Source: Longimicrobiales bacterium
GTDB lineage: Bacteria; Gemmatimonadota; Gemmatimonadetes; Longimicrobiales; Gaopeijiaceae
Direction: 5' to 3'
Length of the DNA stretch: 64,000 nucleotides
Assembly: GCA_028284495.1 (NCBI GenBank)
Contig: JANQRP010000016.1
Location: 1 to 64,000, forward strand
The notes under the pieces were generated by a model. It was given only the letters and a program-made list of their open reading frames with translations, was not told where the DNA came from and searched no databases. Below, one piece after another: positions 42,553 to 50,238 of this stretch; positions within the stretch are counted from its first letter, which is position 1, and every line of letters begins with the position of its first letter. The position numbers and the translations under genes were made by a program.

Positions 42553-43968
42553 TTGGATCGCGTGAAGGCATTCGTCGGATTCTCGGCCGTAGCCGGGGTT
42601 CTCGCTCCGATCTTCCTGATCGATTGGGGTGAATTCGGCGCATTGCCTCAGACCAGCCGTCTCGGCCTGATCGTGATGATTCTGTTCGGCATCGCCGCCG
42701 AACGTCTTCGCGTGTCGATGGTCGTCGGTGACTCAGGAAAGTCGAACTCCACGAACAGCGTGGCGTACCTTCCCCTTCTTGCCACCGTGTTGCTCTTCGG
42801 CCCAGGAGCAGCGGTCCTGTTCCTCTTGATCGCGCACGTGGTCGGCGACTTCCTCATTTGGAAGAAGAAAACCATCAAGGGCGTGTTCAATGTGAGTCAG
42901 CACGTCCTCTCTGGGTGCTTGGCCGGAGTGGCGTTCTACCTGACGGGTGGATCTGCGGCAGCGATCCACGGACTTACGATGGACGTTCCGAGTGGGGCGG
43001 GTGCCGTGAGCTTCTCTTGGGTGCCGCTCCTCACGTTCGGCATCGTTTATCTTGGCGTGAACCACGCGATGGTCTCGCAGGTTCTGGCGCTCGCCACCGG
43101 CACTCGCTTTCTCACGGTGTGGCAGCAGGTTGTCGGAAAGGGCGGGAGCAACCTCTTCTACGACGTTCTCGTTGCTCCCGTCGCGATTGCGATCGCGCTA
43201 ATGGGGATGCACTTGGGTGTTTGGGGCCTCGTAATGGCCGGACTGCCGCTCCTCGCGATCCGGAATGCGCACCTCGGCCAGTTCCGGCTCCAGCAGGCCA
43301 ACCAGGACCTACTCAACGCACTGGTGAAGGCAATCGAGACACGTGATCCCTACACCTCGGGTCACTCGCTCCGCGTTGCGAATCTCGCACGGCTGGTGGC
43401 TGAGGGACTCGGCCTGAGCAGGAAGCTCATCGAGGAGGTCGAGCAGTCCGCACTGCTGCATGATATCGGGAAGATCGATGCGCGCTACACGGAGATCCTT
43501 GGCAAGCCGTCCAAGCTAACTCCAGAGGAGCGAGAGATGATCGAGTCGCACGTGACTCGCGGAGTAGAGCTTCTCGAGACGATGTCCTCCGTGTCTGCAT
43601 CGGTCATCAAGAACGTTCTACACCATCACGAGCGGTGGGACGGGCGAGGGTATCCGATGAGACTCGCTGGGCAGGACATCCCGCTCGGCGCGCGGATCAT
43701 CAACGTTTGCGATGCCGTGGACGCGATGCTCTCGGATCGGCCGTACCGAAAGGCGTTGAGCCTAGAAACGGTTCGCGAGGAGTTGGAGACGTACGCGGGG
43801 ATCCAATTCGACCCGGCCGTCGCGAGAGTGTTGATCGGCTCGGAAGTGCTCGAACAGCACTCGATCGAGGCCCGGGGCCGACGGATCGTGCCGAAACCGC
43901 CCCCAGAGATTGAGACGCCTCCCGCTGCAAGGCCATACCGCGCCAAGCCGAGTTCGGTCGCGAGTTAG
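42553..43968 (+). CDS. Membrane-bound HD-GYP protein (candidate c-di-GMP phosphodiesterase)
   Basis: A 471-residue protein. Residues about 1-250 hold seven or so hydrophobic helices (for example AHVVGDFLIWKK between two), a sensory membrane domain. Residues 270-440 are an HD-GYP domain with all key motifs: SGHSLRVANLARLV, LLHDIGKID, ESHVTRGVELLE, LHHHERWDGRGYP (HHE with GYP) and INVCDAVDAMLSDRPYR. HD-GYP domains hydrolyse c-di-GMP. A C-terminal basic Pro-rich tail follows. The TTG start at 42553 sits 8 bp after GGGGG; GTG 42562 is an alternative. G+C is lower than in the flanks. Confidence 0.88.
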   Translation: MDRVKAFVGFSAVAGVLAPIFLIDWGEFGALPQTSRLGLIVMILFGIAAERLRVSMVVGDSGKSNSTNSVAYLPLLATVLLFGPGAAVLFLLIAHVVGDFLIWKKKTIKGVFNVSQHVLSGCLAGVAFYLTGGSAAAIHGLTMDVPSGAGAVSFSWVPLLTFGIVYLGVNHAMVSQVLALATGTRFLTVWQQVVGKGGSNLFYDVLVAPVAIAIALMGMHLGVWGLVMAGLPLLAIRNAHLGQFRLQQANQDLLNALVKAIETRDPYTSGHSLRVANLARLVAEGLGLSRKLIEEVEQSALLHDIGKIDARYTEILGKPSKLTPEEREMIESHVTRGVELLETMSSVSASVIKNVLHHHERWDGRGYPMRLAGQDIPLGARIINVCDAVDAMLSDRPYRKALSLETVREELETYAGIQFDPAVARVLIGSEVLEQHSIEARGRRIVPKPPPEIETPPAARPYRAKPSSVAS

Positions 43969-44005
43969 GTTGTCACGTCGCCTTTACCGCGCTGGGGCAA
44001 GGCGT

Positions 44006-44039
44006 GCGGCCCCAAGCCGACAACAAGGCTTGGGGCCGC
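44006..44039. terminator. Bidirectional-type hairpin after the HD-GYP gene
   Basis: A perfect 13-bp stem GCGGCCCCAAGCC / GGCTTGGGGCCGC around an 8-nt loop, located 37 bp after the HD-GYP stop and before the convergent small-peptide gene. No T run follows on either side; a G+C-rich hairpin without a strong T tract can still act as a terminator or a stabilising end. Its perfect pairing is the main evidence. Confidence 0.6.
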
Positions 44040-44228
44040 GGGAGGGGCGTCCTCGATTTCGCCACTCTTGCCTGGCGATGACCCAACCGCCAACAGCGGC
44101 CTCGGCGTGAAGTAACCGAACATGGGGTCCGGTGTGACCGGGGCCGGCGCCGAGGGACTTGAGACACCTAGCCATTGACGTCCCCTGCGCCGGTTCGTCT
44201 AGGATTCGGAACCGAGTTCCAGCTCAGA

Positions 44229-44438
44229 CTACCAGCTGATCCCACCCTCTCCGTTGCAGCAGTAGGGGATTTCTGCGGGACACAGTTCGGACAGGCAGCT
44301 CAGGTACACCGCTCTGTTGCCGTCCATATAGTAGTCCGCCTCGTACAGGTAGTCGTCGGCCTGAAGTCCGCCGGACATGGTAGCGACGAGGCCGAGCGTG
44401 GCCATCGTCCCGAGAACAACTTTGATCGCGCGCTTCAT
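44229..44438 (-). CDS. Secreted Cys-rich small protein, C-terminal GEGGISW
   Basis: A 69-residue protein with a clear signal peptide (VVLGTMATLGLVATMSGG...LQA) preceded by a strong ribosome-binding site (AAGGAGGAG, 5 bp). The mature part of about 43 residues has four Cys (CLSELC ... CC) and a closing GEGGISW. The sequence suggests a disulfide-stabilised exported peptide. Comparable small exported proteins of Bacteroidetes (NVEALA type) lie beside 6-bladed-propeller lipoproteins; here a propeller and a CxxC protein follow upstream on the same strand. Function unknown. Confidence 0.75.
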   Translation of the reverse strand: MKRAIKVVLGTMATLGLVATMSGGLQADDYLYEADYYMDGNRAVYLSCLSELCPAEIPYCCNGEGGISW

Positions 44439-44513
44439 AACTCCTCCTTGGAGAATGGGTGTGGCTGGGCTATCGCTGGCTCGGGCGCCGCGTGCCAGCC
44501 AACCGCGGCACCT

Positions 44514-45020
44514 TCATTGGTCCGGGGACGGGGATACAGCGTCTCGGAAGGCGGCAATCGAATGCGCGGGCAACCGTTCCGGCGGCATCCCACGTGCTAG
44601 CCGTTGAGCGAACAGCACTCGCCCGTCCCGGTTCAGGAGCAAGAATGCGGGGATTAGATCGGCGATCCGGTCTTCCAACGCGGGAGGGATCGGCGTGACC
44701 GTGAACTCGCCTCGGCGGAGGGCGGTCGCGATCGGCTGAATGGCACGCACGTCCGCCTCTTCAGCGGCAGGCACCAATAGGACAACCGAAGCATCGAGCC
44801 CGAGGCCACGGATGACTTGGGCCTCGTATGCCGGGTTGATGCAACTGACGCACGTCTCAGCGTCCACCAAGAGAGTGGCCCGGAGTTCCGGATCGTCCGA
44901 TGCGGCGGCAAGCTCGGGGATCGTAGCGCCGACTACTCCAAGCGTGTCGCGGGGTGTGTCCCGCGCCAGAACGCCCAGTCCAAGGGCCCCGACGGCTCCG
45001 AACACGAGTATGCCCCTCAT
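44514..45020 (-). CDS. Exported thioredoxin-like (redoxin) protein with CVSC
   Basis: A 168-residue protein with an N-terminal hydrophobic segment (ILVFGAVGALGLGVLA). The thioredoxin-fold signature is LLVDAETCVSCINPAYEAQV, in which CVSC is the candidate CxxC redox site. A later cis-Pro-like segment is LIPAFLLLNRDGRVLFAQRL. It starts in the stop of the propeller lipoprotein gene (ATGA) and is followed by the Cys-rich peptide gene. It could reduce or oxidise that peptide's disulfides; this is inferred from co-location. Confidence 0.72.
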   Translation of the reverse strand: MRGILVFGAVGALGLGVLARDTPRDTLGVVGATIPELAAASDDPELRATLLVDAETCVSCINPAYEAQVIRGLGLDASVVLLVPAAEEADVRAIQPIATALRRGEFTVTPIPPALEDRIADLIPAFLLLNRDGRVLFAQRLARGMPPERLPAHSIAAFRDAVSPSPDQ

Positions 45021-46099
45021 GTGTCCTCGACGACGGTCGTGAGCAACTCAAGGTCTCCCAGGTCGGTCTGAGTCCAGCTAAACACCATGCCCTCCTCGGC
45101 GTGAAAGGGTCGGAACTCGGATCTGCCGACCGCCCGCGTCCCACCGTTGGTTAGGTCGAGCTCGACCAGCAGGAAGTGGCTCGAATCACCGCCGGCGCCG
45201 TCCTCAGGCACGGAAATCACGACAAAAACAGAGTCATCCCCTGTTCCCCAGAACACGTCGGCGATCCACTGCTGCGAGGTCGTCCAGTCGCGGAGGGTGT
45301 TGACATCACCCTGCTGGGGCGCTGAGTCCCAAGAGGGCGGAACGAAGAAATCCTGAGGAATTGACCAGGCACCCGAACGGTGTAACCCAACAGCGTCGGC
45401 TGCCCTCTCGAACAGTACGATCTGAGGCCTGGACGAAAGGGCAACGGCTGCCCGGTCGCCTCGCGTTGCCAGGTGGGGTCGCGCGAGGGACTCCTCGGGG
45501 CCGCGAGGCAGCAGGAAATCTGTAACCTCAACGAGTTGGGGTTCGGCATCACCTTGTCCGATGCCAACAACCAGTCGCGGAACCGAAGCATCGCCGTTGT
45601 CCGCAGCGTGCTCGCCTATCGCGGTAAACCCGAGCCCACTCGAACTCTCAAGCGAACTCGCCCGGGATATCGGGAGTTGCGTGGTGAAGACCGAGTCGCC
45701 TGAGAAAGCGGTGAATCGCCCGCTCCGCTCAAGTACGCCCACTGTTCTCCCGAGCTGCGCTGAAAACAGAGCCAGTCGGAACTCCCCGGGCCCGTCTCCT
45801 GGGCGACCTAGCGCTCCTTCGAACCGGCCGGCCTGATCAACTAGCTTGACTCGTCCATGCTGAAGGTCGACCAGGCCCCACCCACCTCCAGGGCGCCTGA
45901 AGAGGTCAGAGGCGTATCCGACCGACATCGAATCCGGGATCGACAGCTGAGTGACGACTCCGGAGTCGAGCGACTCACTCGTCGCGACAGTTCGGACACC
46001 TCGCGAGCCGTCAATGACCCGGTCACAGCCGGTAGGGCCTAGCGCCAGCAGCGCCGCAGCCAAGCACAGCGAAGCGTAGCGGATAGGCTGGTTGGTCAT
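45017..46099 (-). CDS. 6-bladed beta-propeller lipoprotein next to the redoxin
   Basis: A 360-residue lipoprotein with leader LCLAAALLALGPTGC. The propeller motif is LGRPGDGPGEFRLALFS, and blades include GGGWGLVDLQHGRVKLVDQAG. Promoter-like TATACT ends 8 bp before the ATG and there is no ribosome-binding site, so translation may be leaderless. The gene heads a run of three: propeller, redoxin, Cys-rich peptide. Related to the propellers at 28-32 kb and 53-54 kb by the shared GxGxGPGEF motif but clearly diverged. Confidence 0.82.
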   Translation of the reverse strand: MTNQPIRYASLCLAAALLALGPTGCDRVIDGSRGVRTVATSESLDSGVVTQLSIPDSMSVGYASDLFRRPGGGWGLVDLQHGRVKLVDQAGRFEGALGRPGDGPGEFRLALFSAQLGRTVGVLERSGRFTAFSGDSVFTTQLPISRASSLESSSGLGFTAIGEHAADNGDASVPRLVVGIGQGDAEPQLVEVTDFLLPRGPEESLARPHLATRGDRAAVALSSRPQIVLFERAADAVGLHRSGAWSIPQDFFVPPSWDSAPQQGDVNTLRDWTTSQQWIADVFWGTGDDSVFVVISVPEDGAGGDSSHFLLVELDLTNGGTRAVGRSEFRPFHAEEGMVFSWTQTDLGDLELLTTVVEDT

Positions 46100-46107
46100 G
46101 ATCTGAC

Positions 46108-46113
46108 AGTATA
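46108..46113 (-). promoter_or_regulatory. Possible -10 element of a leaderless transcript
   Basis: TATACT on the minus strand ends 8 bp before the ATG of the propeller gene at 46099, placing the predicted transcription start at or within a few bases of the start codon. A TTGAGA lies 20 bp upstream, slightly too far for a standard -35. No Shine-Dalgarno sequence is present. Suggests a leaderless mRNA; not proven. Confidence 0.4.
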
Positions 46114-46623
46114 TGCGACACCACGGCAGAGCTTCTCAAGTTTTCTTCATGTTTGTGAACGCCGATCTACTCAACGGGTCCGGGCTGGCGTCGTGCTAAA
46201 GATTCACGCGCTGGCGGACGTCCGGCGATCGCACCCGGCTTCAGAACGGGACTCAGCGCGCAGCGTCCGCGCCCACTCGACGGCCTTTCGATCCGTAGGG
46301 CCTCCGGAGACTGCCGAGGTGAGGCGGTGCCAGTTCGAGGCTAGCCTGCCTCACGCGGCCTCACGTGACGATGGCGCGGGTGGGGTGAATGGGCAGCGCC
46401 GGATCCAACCGGCCTGCGCTCCCATTGTGTGGCGAATGCCCTTGCCCGCCCATGTTGGCTCGCGTCCGTCAGCGGACCGCCATCGCAGCATCGTGCCGCG
46501 CGATGATGCCTTGGGCAACGCCGGGCGATGTCATGCGGCGTTGCTCCCGCGGAGTGCGGCTCTGGGGTGAACCGCCATCAAGCGCCTCTCGATCCTGCGC
46601 CCCGCGTGGTTGGGCTGCGCTCG

Positions 46624-46641
46624 ACGTTTCAGCTGAAACGT
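46624..46641. repeat. 18-bp perfect palindrome resembling a chromosome-partitioning site
   Basis: ACGTTTCAGCTGAAACGT is a perfect 18-bp palindrome. It shares GTTTCA and TGAAAC with the ParB site parS (TGTTTCACGTGAAACA), but the two central bases are GC in place of CG and the outer bases differ. It lies in a noncoding stretch, distant from any gene start, so it could be a diverged ParB/Noc-type site, another DNA-binding protein's operator or an isolated palindrome. Confidence 0.45.
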
Positions 46642-46723
46642 GTGGAGGCACGTCGCGAAACCTCCGCTCGATGAGCTCGCGCCGGTCATTCCCGCGTCAG
46701 ACGACCCTCCCAGCCCGACCCTA

Positions 46724-47215
46724 CTACTCCCCCGGTGGCAACGGCTCCCGATCCGCGGACTTCGCGATACGGATGAGCCCTCCGGCGGTCGCGCCCCCGA
46801 GTGCGGCCAGAACGCCGCCCATCAGCGCGGCCCCACCCCAGTCGAGCACCAGATCCCACCCCTCGGGAAGGAACAGACCCAGCGTACCCGTCTGGTCGAG
46901 CGCCACGAGGACGACCGGCACGACCGCGGCCGCCGCGGCACCCAGAAGCGCCATGCGCGCCGTGCTCAGATCCTCGAGGCGTCGGTGCCGGCCGAATCCG
47001 GCCACGGCGATCGAGAACACGCCGCCGGCAAGAAAGCCCGATGCCGCGGCGACGGCCGCACCCAACCCGACCGACGACCAGTAGGAAAAGCGAAGGAAGC
47101 TGTCGTCGAGCAGCCACTGGATGCTGCTGAGGGGGAAGGTCAGGACAACCCAGGCAGCCGCCCACGTCACTGCCGTGCCGAACGCACCGCGGAGCTTTCG
47201 AATCAGGCCGTCCAA
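46724..47215 (-). CDS. Small multi-pass membrane protein
   Basis: A 163-residue protein with about four transmembrane segments, including FGTAVTWAAAWVVLTFPLSS, VGLGAAVAAASGFLAGGVFS and LGAAAAAVVPVVLVALD. No charged catalytic motif is visible, and the function is unknown. The start ATG (MDGLIRKLRGAF) is the first in frame. It lies downstream of the VWA gene on the same strand with a 40-bp gap, so both are probably co-transcribed. Confidence 0.6.
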   Translation of the reverse strand: MDGLIRKLRGAFGTAVTWAAAWVVLTFPLSSIQWLLDDSFLRFSYWSSVGLGAAVAAASGFLAGGVFSIAVAGFGRHRRLEDLSTARMALLGAAAAAVVPVVLVALDQTGTLGLFLPEGWDLVLDWGGAALMGGVLAALGGATAGGLIRIAKSADREPLPPGE

Positions 47216-47255
47216 CGATCGGTCTCCGGGAATCTGCAGGGTGGAGGAGCCAAAA

Positions 47256-49175
47256 CTACCGGCTGCCGAGTCCTTCCGTCGCGCTCATGAGCGTGCCGGC
47301 CATTTCGGCGAGGCGCAGGAACTCGGCCCGGTATCCGTGAGGATCGTCGCCGCGCGCCTCACGTGCCAGTGAGACGACGTCGCTCCACCGGAAGTCTCCG
47401 ACGTGCTCGGACTCCCGCAGGAGCATGCCGAACGCGGCGACGGCCGCGGCCCAGCGCGTTTCGGTGGTGGCCTGCACGGGTCGGTTCATCACGGGCTGGG
47501 TCAGCAGCAGGCTCTCGTCGCCGTCCGGCTCCTTGTAGCGGAGCTTCACGAACGCGGCCTCGGTGTCGATCCCGACCGGCTCCACGGGGTCCGAGTAGCG
47601 GAGCGGGTCGACATCGGGGCCCCGCGGCACGGCGGCTCCGGCGGGCACGATCTCGTAGAGCGCGACCACCGAGTGCCCCGCGCCGAGTTCGCCCGCGTCC
47701 TTCGTGTCGTCGTTGAAGTCCTCGTCCGCCAGCAGCCGGTTCTCGTACCCGATCAGCCGGTAGCCCGCGACGGTGGTCGGGTTGAACTCGACCTGGATCT
47801 TCACGTCCTTCGCGATCGTCACCAGGGTCCCGCCGGCCTCCGCCACCAGCGACTTCCGCGCCTCGAGCGCCGAGTCGATGTAGTGGAAGTTGCCGTTCCC
47901 GTGGTCCGCGATCTGCTCCATCTTGGCGTCCTGCAGGTTGCCGGTGCCGAAGCCGAGCACGGTCAGGAACGTCCCCTGCTCGCGCTTCTCCTCGATGAGC
48001 TGGACCATCTCCGAGTCGGACGACGCGCCCACGTTGAAGTCGCCGTCGGTCGCGAGGATCACCCGGTTGTTTCCGCCCTCGACGTGATGCTCGGCGGCGA
48101 TGTCGTAGGCGAGGCGTATCCCCGCACCGCCCGCTGTGGACCCCCCGGCCCGGAGCCGCTCGATCGCGTCGAGGATCGTCGGCTTCTCGGACGCGGGCGT
48201 GGACTCGAGCACCACCCCCGCCGCGCCGGCGTACACGACGATCGCCACGCGGTCGTCCGGACGAAGCGACTCGACCAGCAGTCGGAACGCCGTCTTCAGC
48301 AGCGGCAGCTTGTCCGCGGAGTTCATCGAGCCGGACACGTCCATCAGGAAGACGAGGTTGGCCGGCGGGGCGTCGGCCATATCCACCGACCTGCCCTTGA
48401 GCGCGATCCGCAGCAGCCGATGGGCCGGGGCCCAGGGCGCGGTCGTGAACTCGGTGGTGATCGCGAAGGGGACGGCGCCGTCGGGTGACGGGTCGTCGTA
48501 GGGGAAGTAGTTGATCAGCTCCTCGATCCGGACCGCGTCCCGGGGCGGCAGCTCGCCGTCCATCAGGAACCGCCGCGTGTTCGCGTACGAGGCGCGGTCC
48601 ACGTCGATCGAGAAGGTGGACAGCGGGGCGACCGAGACGGCCCGGAAGTCGTTCTCGTCGATTGGAGCGTAGGCTTCGCGGTCGCCCGGGAGCATCCCCG
48701 GCCCGTCGCGGAAGGTGGTCGGCGCGATCACGGCCAGCCCGCGGACGTTCAGCTGCTCGTAGGCACCCGCCGCCTCCGCCCGCCCGAGCGTGCCCGGCTG
48801 GTGCGCGGCGGCCTGGATGGAGTCGCCCCGGAAGATGCGCCAGGGACTCGCGGTCAGCAGGAAGTTCACGATCTGGCGTCCCGCCACGAGGGTGATCGTG
48901 TCGGTCGCGACCTCGTAGCCGCTCTGCGAGGCCGTGACGGTCACCGTCCGACCGACATCGGAAGAATCCAGAAGGATGAGGTACCGACCGTCGAGGTTGG
49001 TGAGACCGTTGCGGTTCGCCTCGACGACCGTGATGACCACGTCCGGGATCGGTGCGAATCCGTCGGCGGCGATGACCTGTCCGTGGAGGAGCGGCGACGT
49101 CGGCTGCGCCTGCGCGAGCAGGGGGCTCGCACCGGCCAGCAGGGCAAGGGCGAGTACCAGTATCCGAACGGCCAT
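47256..49175 (-). CDS. Exported von Willebrand factor A domain protein (YfbK-like)
   Basis: A 639-residue exported protein. The signal peptide is VLALALLAGASPLLAQ. Residues 25-110 form a carboxypeptidase regulatory-like domain (LLHGQVIAADGFAPIPDVV). A YfbK-type N-terminal region follows (FSIDVDRASYANTRRFLMDG), then a VWA domain with an intact MIDAS motif, FLMDVSGSMNSADK (D-x-S-x-S), near residue 280, and a YfbK-type C-terminal domain. VWA proteins of this type bind partners through a metal ion; cellular role not established. The start matches the signal peptide. Confidence 0.85.
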   Translation of the reverse strand: MAVRILVLALALLAGASPLLAQAQPTSPLLHGQVIAADGFAPIPDVVITVVEANRNGLTNLDGRYLILLDSSDVGRTVTVTASQSGYEVATDTITLVAGRQIVNFLLTASPWRIFRGDSIQAAAHQPGTLGRAEAAGAYEQLNVRGLAVIAPTTFRDGPGMLPGDREAYAPIDENDFRAVSVAPLSTFSIDVDRASYANTRRFLMDGELPPRDAVRIEELINYFPYDDPSPDGAVPFAITTEFTTAPWAPAHRLLRIALKGRSVDMADAPPANLVFLMDVSGSMNSADKLPLLKTAFRLLVESLRPDDRVAIVVYAGAAGVVLESTPASEKPTILDAIERLRAGGSTAGGAGIRLAYDIAAEHHVEGGNNRVILATDGDFNVGASSDSEMVQLIEEKREQGTFLTVLGFGTGNLQDAKMEQIADHGNGNFHYIDSALEARKSLVAEAGGTLVTIAKDVKIQVEFNPTTVAGYRLIGYENRLLADEDFNDDTKDAGELGAGHSVVALYEIVPAGAAVPRGPDVDPLRYSDPVEPVGIDTEAAFVKLRYKEPDGDESLLLTQPVMNRPVQATTETRWAAAVAAFGMLLRESEHVGDFRWSDVVSLAREARGDDPHGYRAEFLRLAEMAGTLMSATEGLGSR

Positions 49176-49290
49176 GGCGACTCCGGGTGCGAGTGGGCGG
49201 CTCCGATGATCCTACTGCCGCGGGTGGCTGGCGGGTTCCGGACGGCGACGGGCGGTGTCTGGCCCTCCACCGACACTCGGCCGGGACGCG

Positions 49291-49731
49291 TCAGGGGATC
49301 GCGACGAAGTCCCGCACCCGGATGTGGAGGGAGGCGTCGAAGGTGCCCGGTACGTCGGCGAGGATGTCGCTCGGGAACCCCCGCCGCCGGTCGAATCGGA
49401 ACTCGATGACGTACTCTTCACGGGCAGCGATGTCCTCGATGAGCCCGAAGAGCTCCTCGATGGTCGAGGGCTCGGGGAGTGGCTCGAACTCCCGCTCGCC
49501 GGGAGCGAGGTCCACCGACACGAGCTCGCCGTCTCGGACCGTGATCCTCAGCGACCTGGAATCGCAGAAACAGTCGCGCAAGAGCGTGTAGGCGTAGTGC
49601 CGTGGCTCATTCTCGGCCCACAGCGCCCTGGCGTCGTCGACGTCCGTGACGCCGAAGCTGACGGGGTTCGAGCACGCTGCCACGAGTGGGAGCAGGAGAA
49701 GCGGAGCGGATCGCTGGAACCTCGTCTTCAT
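49291..49731 (-). CDS. DUF6174-like lipoprotein
   Basis: A 146-residue lipoprotein with leader RSAPLLLLPLVAAC. The mature sequence has ARALWAENEPRHYAYTLLRD, then C-F-C and strands RSLRITVRDGELVSVD, EYVIEFRFDRRRGFPSDI and DASLHIRVRDFVAIP, the pattern of DUF6174 proteins (small exported proteins of unknown role). The ATG at 49731 gives a correct leader; the frame upstream to 49833 has none. It is 190 bp from the divergent PadR gene, sharing a regulatory interval. Confidence 0.7.
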   Translation of the reverse strand: MKTRFQRSAPLLLLPLVAACSNPVSFGVTDVDDARALWAENEPRHYAYTLLRDCFCDSRSLRITVRDGELVSVDLAPGEREFEPLPEPSTIEELFGLIEDIAAREEYVIEFRFDRRRGFPSDILADVPGTFDASLHIRVRDFVAIP

Positions 49732-49880
49732 GCAGCCCCCGGCTCGGCGTGGTGTTGTGGACCCGTCGAATTCTGCAACGCGAAACCTGGGTGCCCGGTT
49801 CCGAATCCGGTCCGCACACCGCGGTCGCCCCACCGCCGCACTGGCGATCGCCGAAGGACATCGCTACCATTCGATATCAG

Positions 49881-49892
49881 TATCGAGCGATA
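49881..49892. promoter_or_regulatory. Inverted repeat TATCG-AG-CGATA upstream of PadR gene
   Basis: A perfect 5-bp inverted repeat with a 2-bp centre, 28 bp before the PadR start; TCGCTA/TAGCGA (49861-49866 and 49891-49896) gives a second, wider inverted match. Candidate operator of the PadR-permease operon; no clear -35/-10 pair is seen. Confidence 0.4.
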
Positions 49893-49920
49893 GCGAACAC
49901 TCAACTGTCCGATCGGCGCC

Positions 49921-50238
49921 GTGATCTCGTTTCCGATGAAGCTGCAGTGGTTCCACGTGCTCCTCGCGCTCAAGGAGGGGCCTCTGCACGGGTACGCGAT
50001 TCAGCGAGCCGTGCTCGACGCGACGCGCGACCAGCTCACGCTCTGGCCGGCGACGCTCTACCGGGCCCTGGGAGCTCTGGAGGAGGAAGGCCTCATCCAG
50101 CAGGTCCAGACGCCACCGGGCGAGTCCGAGGATCAGCGACGGTTGTACTACGCGCTGACGGATCGCGGCCTCGAACGCCTCCGCGTGGAGGCCGACGACA
50201 TGCTCAGGTGGGCGGAAGCGGCGAGAGAGACCCCGTGA
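49921..50238 (+). CDS. PadR-family transcriptional regulator
   Basis: A 105-residue winged-helix regulator: KLQWFHVLLALKEGPLHGYA at the start, QLTLWPATLYRALGALEEEG as recognition helix region, RRLYYALTDRGLERLRVEAD as wing and dimer helix. The start is GTG. The stop overlaps the GTG of the downstream permease gene (GTGA), so both proteins are produced from one message. Distinct in sequence from the PadR at 24473, indicating a separate regulator and not a recent duplicate. Confidence 0.86.
   Translation: MISFPMKLQWFHVLLALKEGPLHGYAIQRAVLDATRDQLTLWPATLYRALGALEEEGLIQQVQTPPGESEDQRRLYYALTDRGLERLRVEADDMLRWAEAARETP

Larger units (their letters stand above)
46100..46723. other. Noncoding interval of about 620 bp, with a palindrome
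   Basis: No convincing gene is seen. A 125-codon frame on the + strand (46193-46570) has no recognisable motif, no ribosome-binding site and Arg/Ala/Ser-rich chance composition, so it is not called. The interval contains the start region of the propeller gene (46100-46115) and an 18-bp palindrome (46624-46641). It is the longest gene-free stretch in the window. Confidence 0.6.

Noticed and set aside
46193..46570. 125-codon open frame in the noncoding interval
   Set aside because: No ribosome-binding site, no domain, and a low-complexity Arg/Ala/Ser composition typical of random G+C-rich frames.
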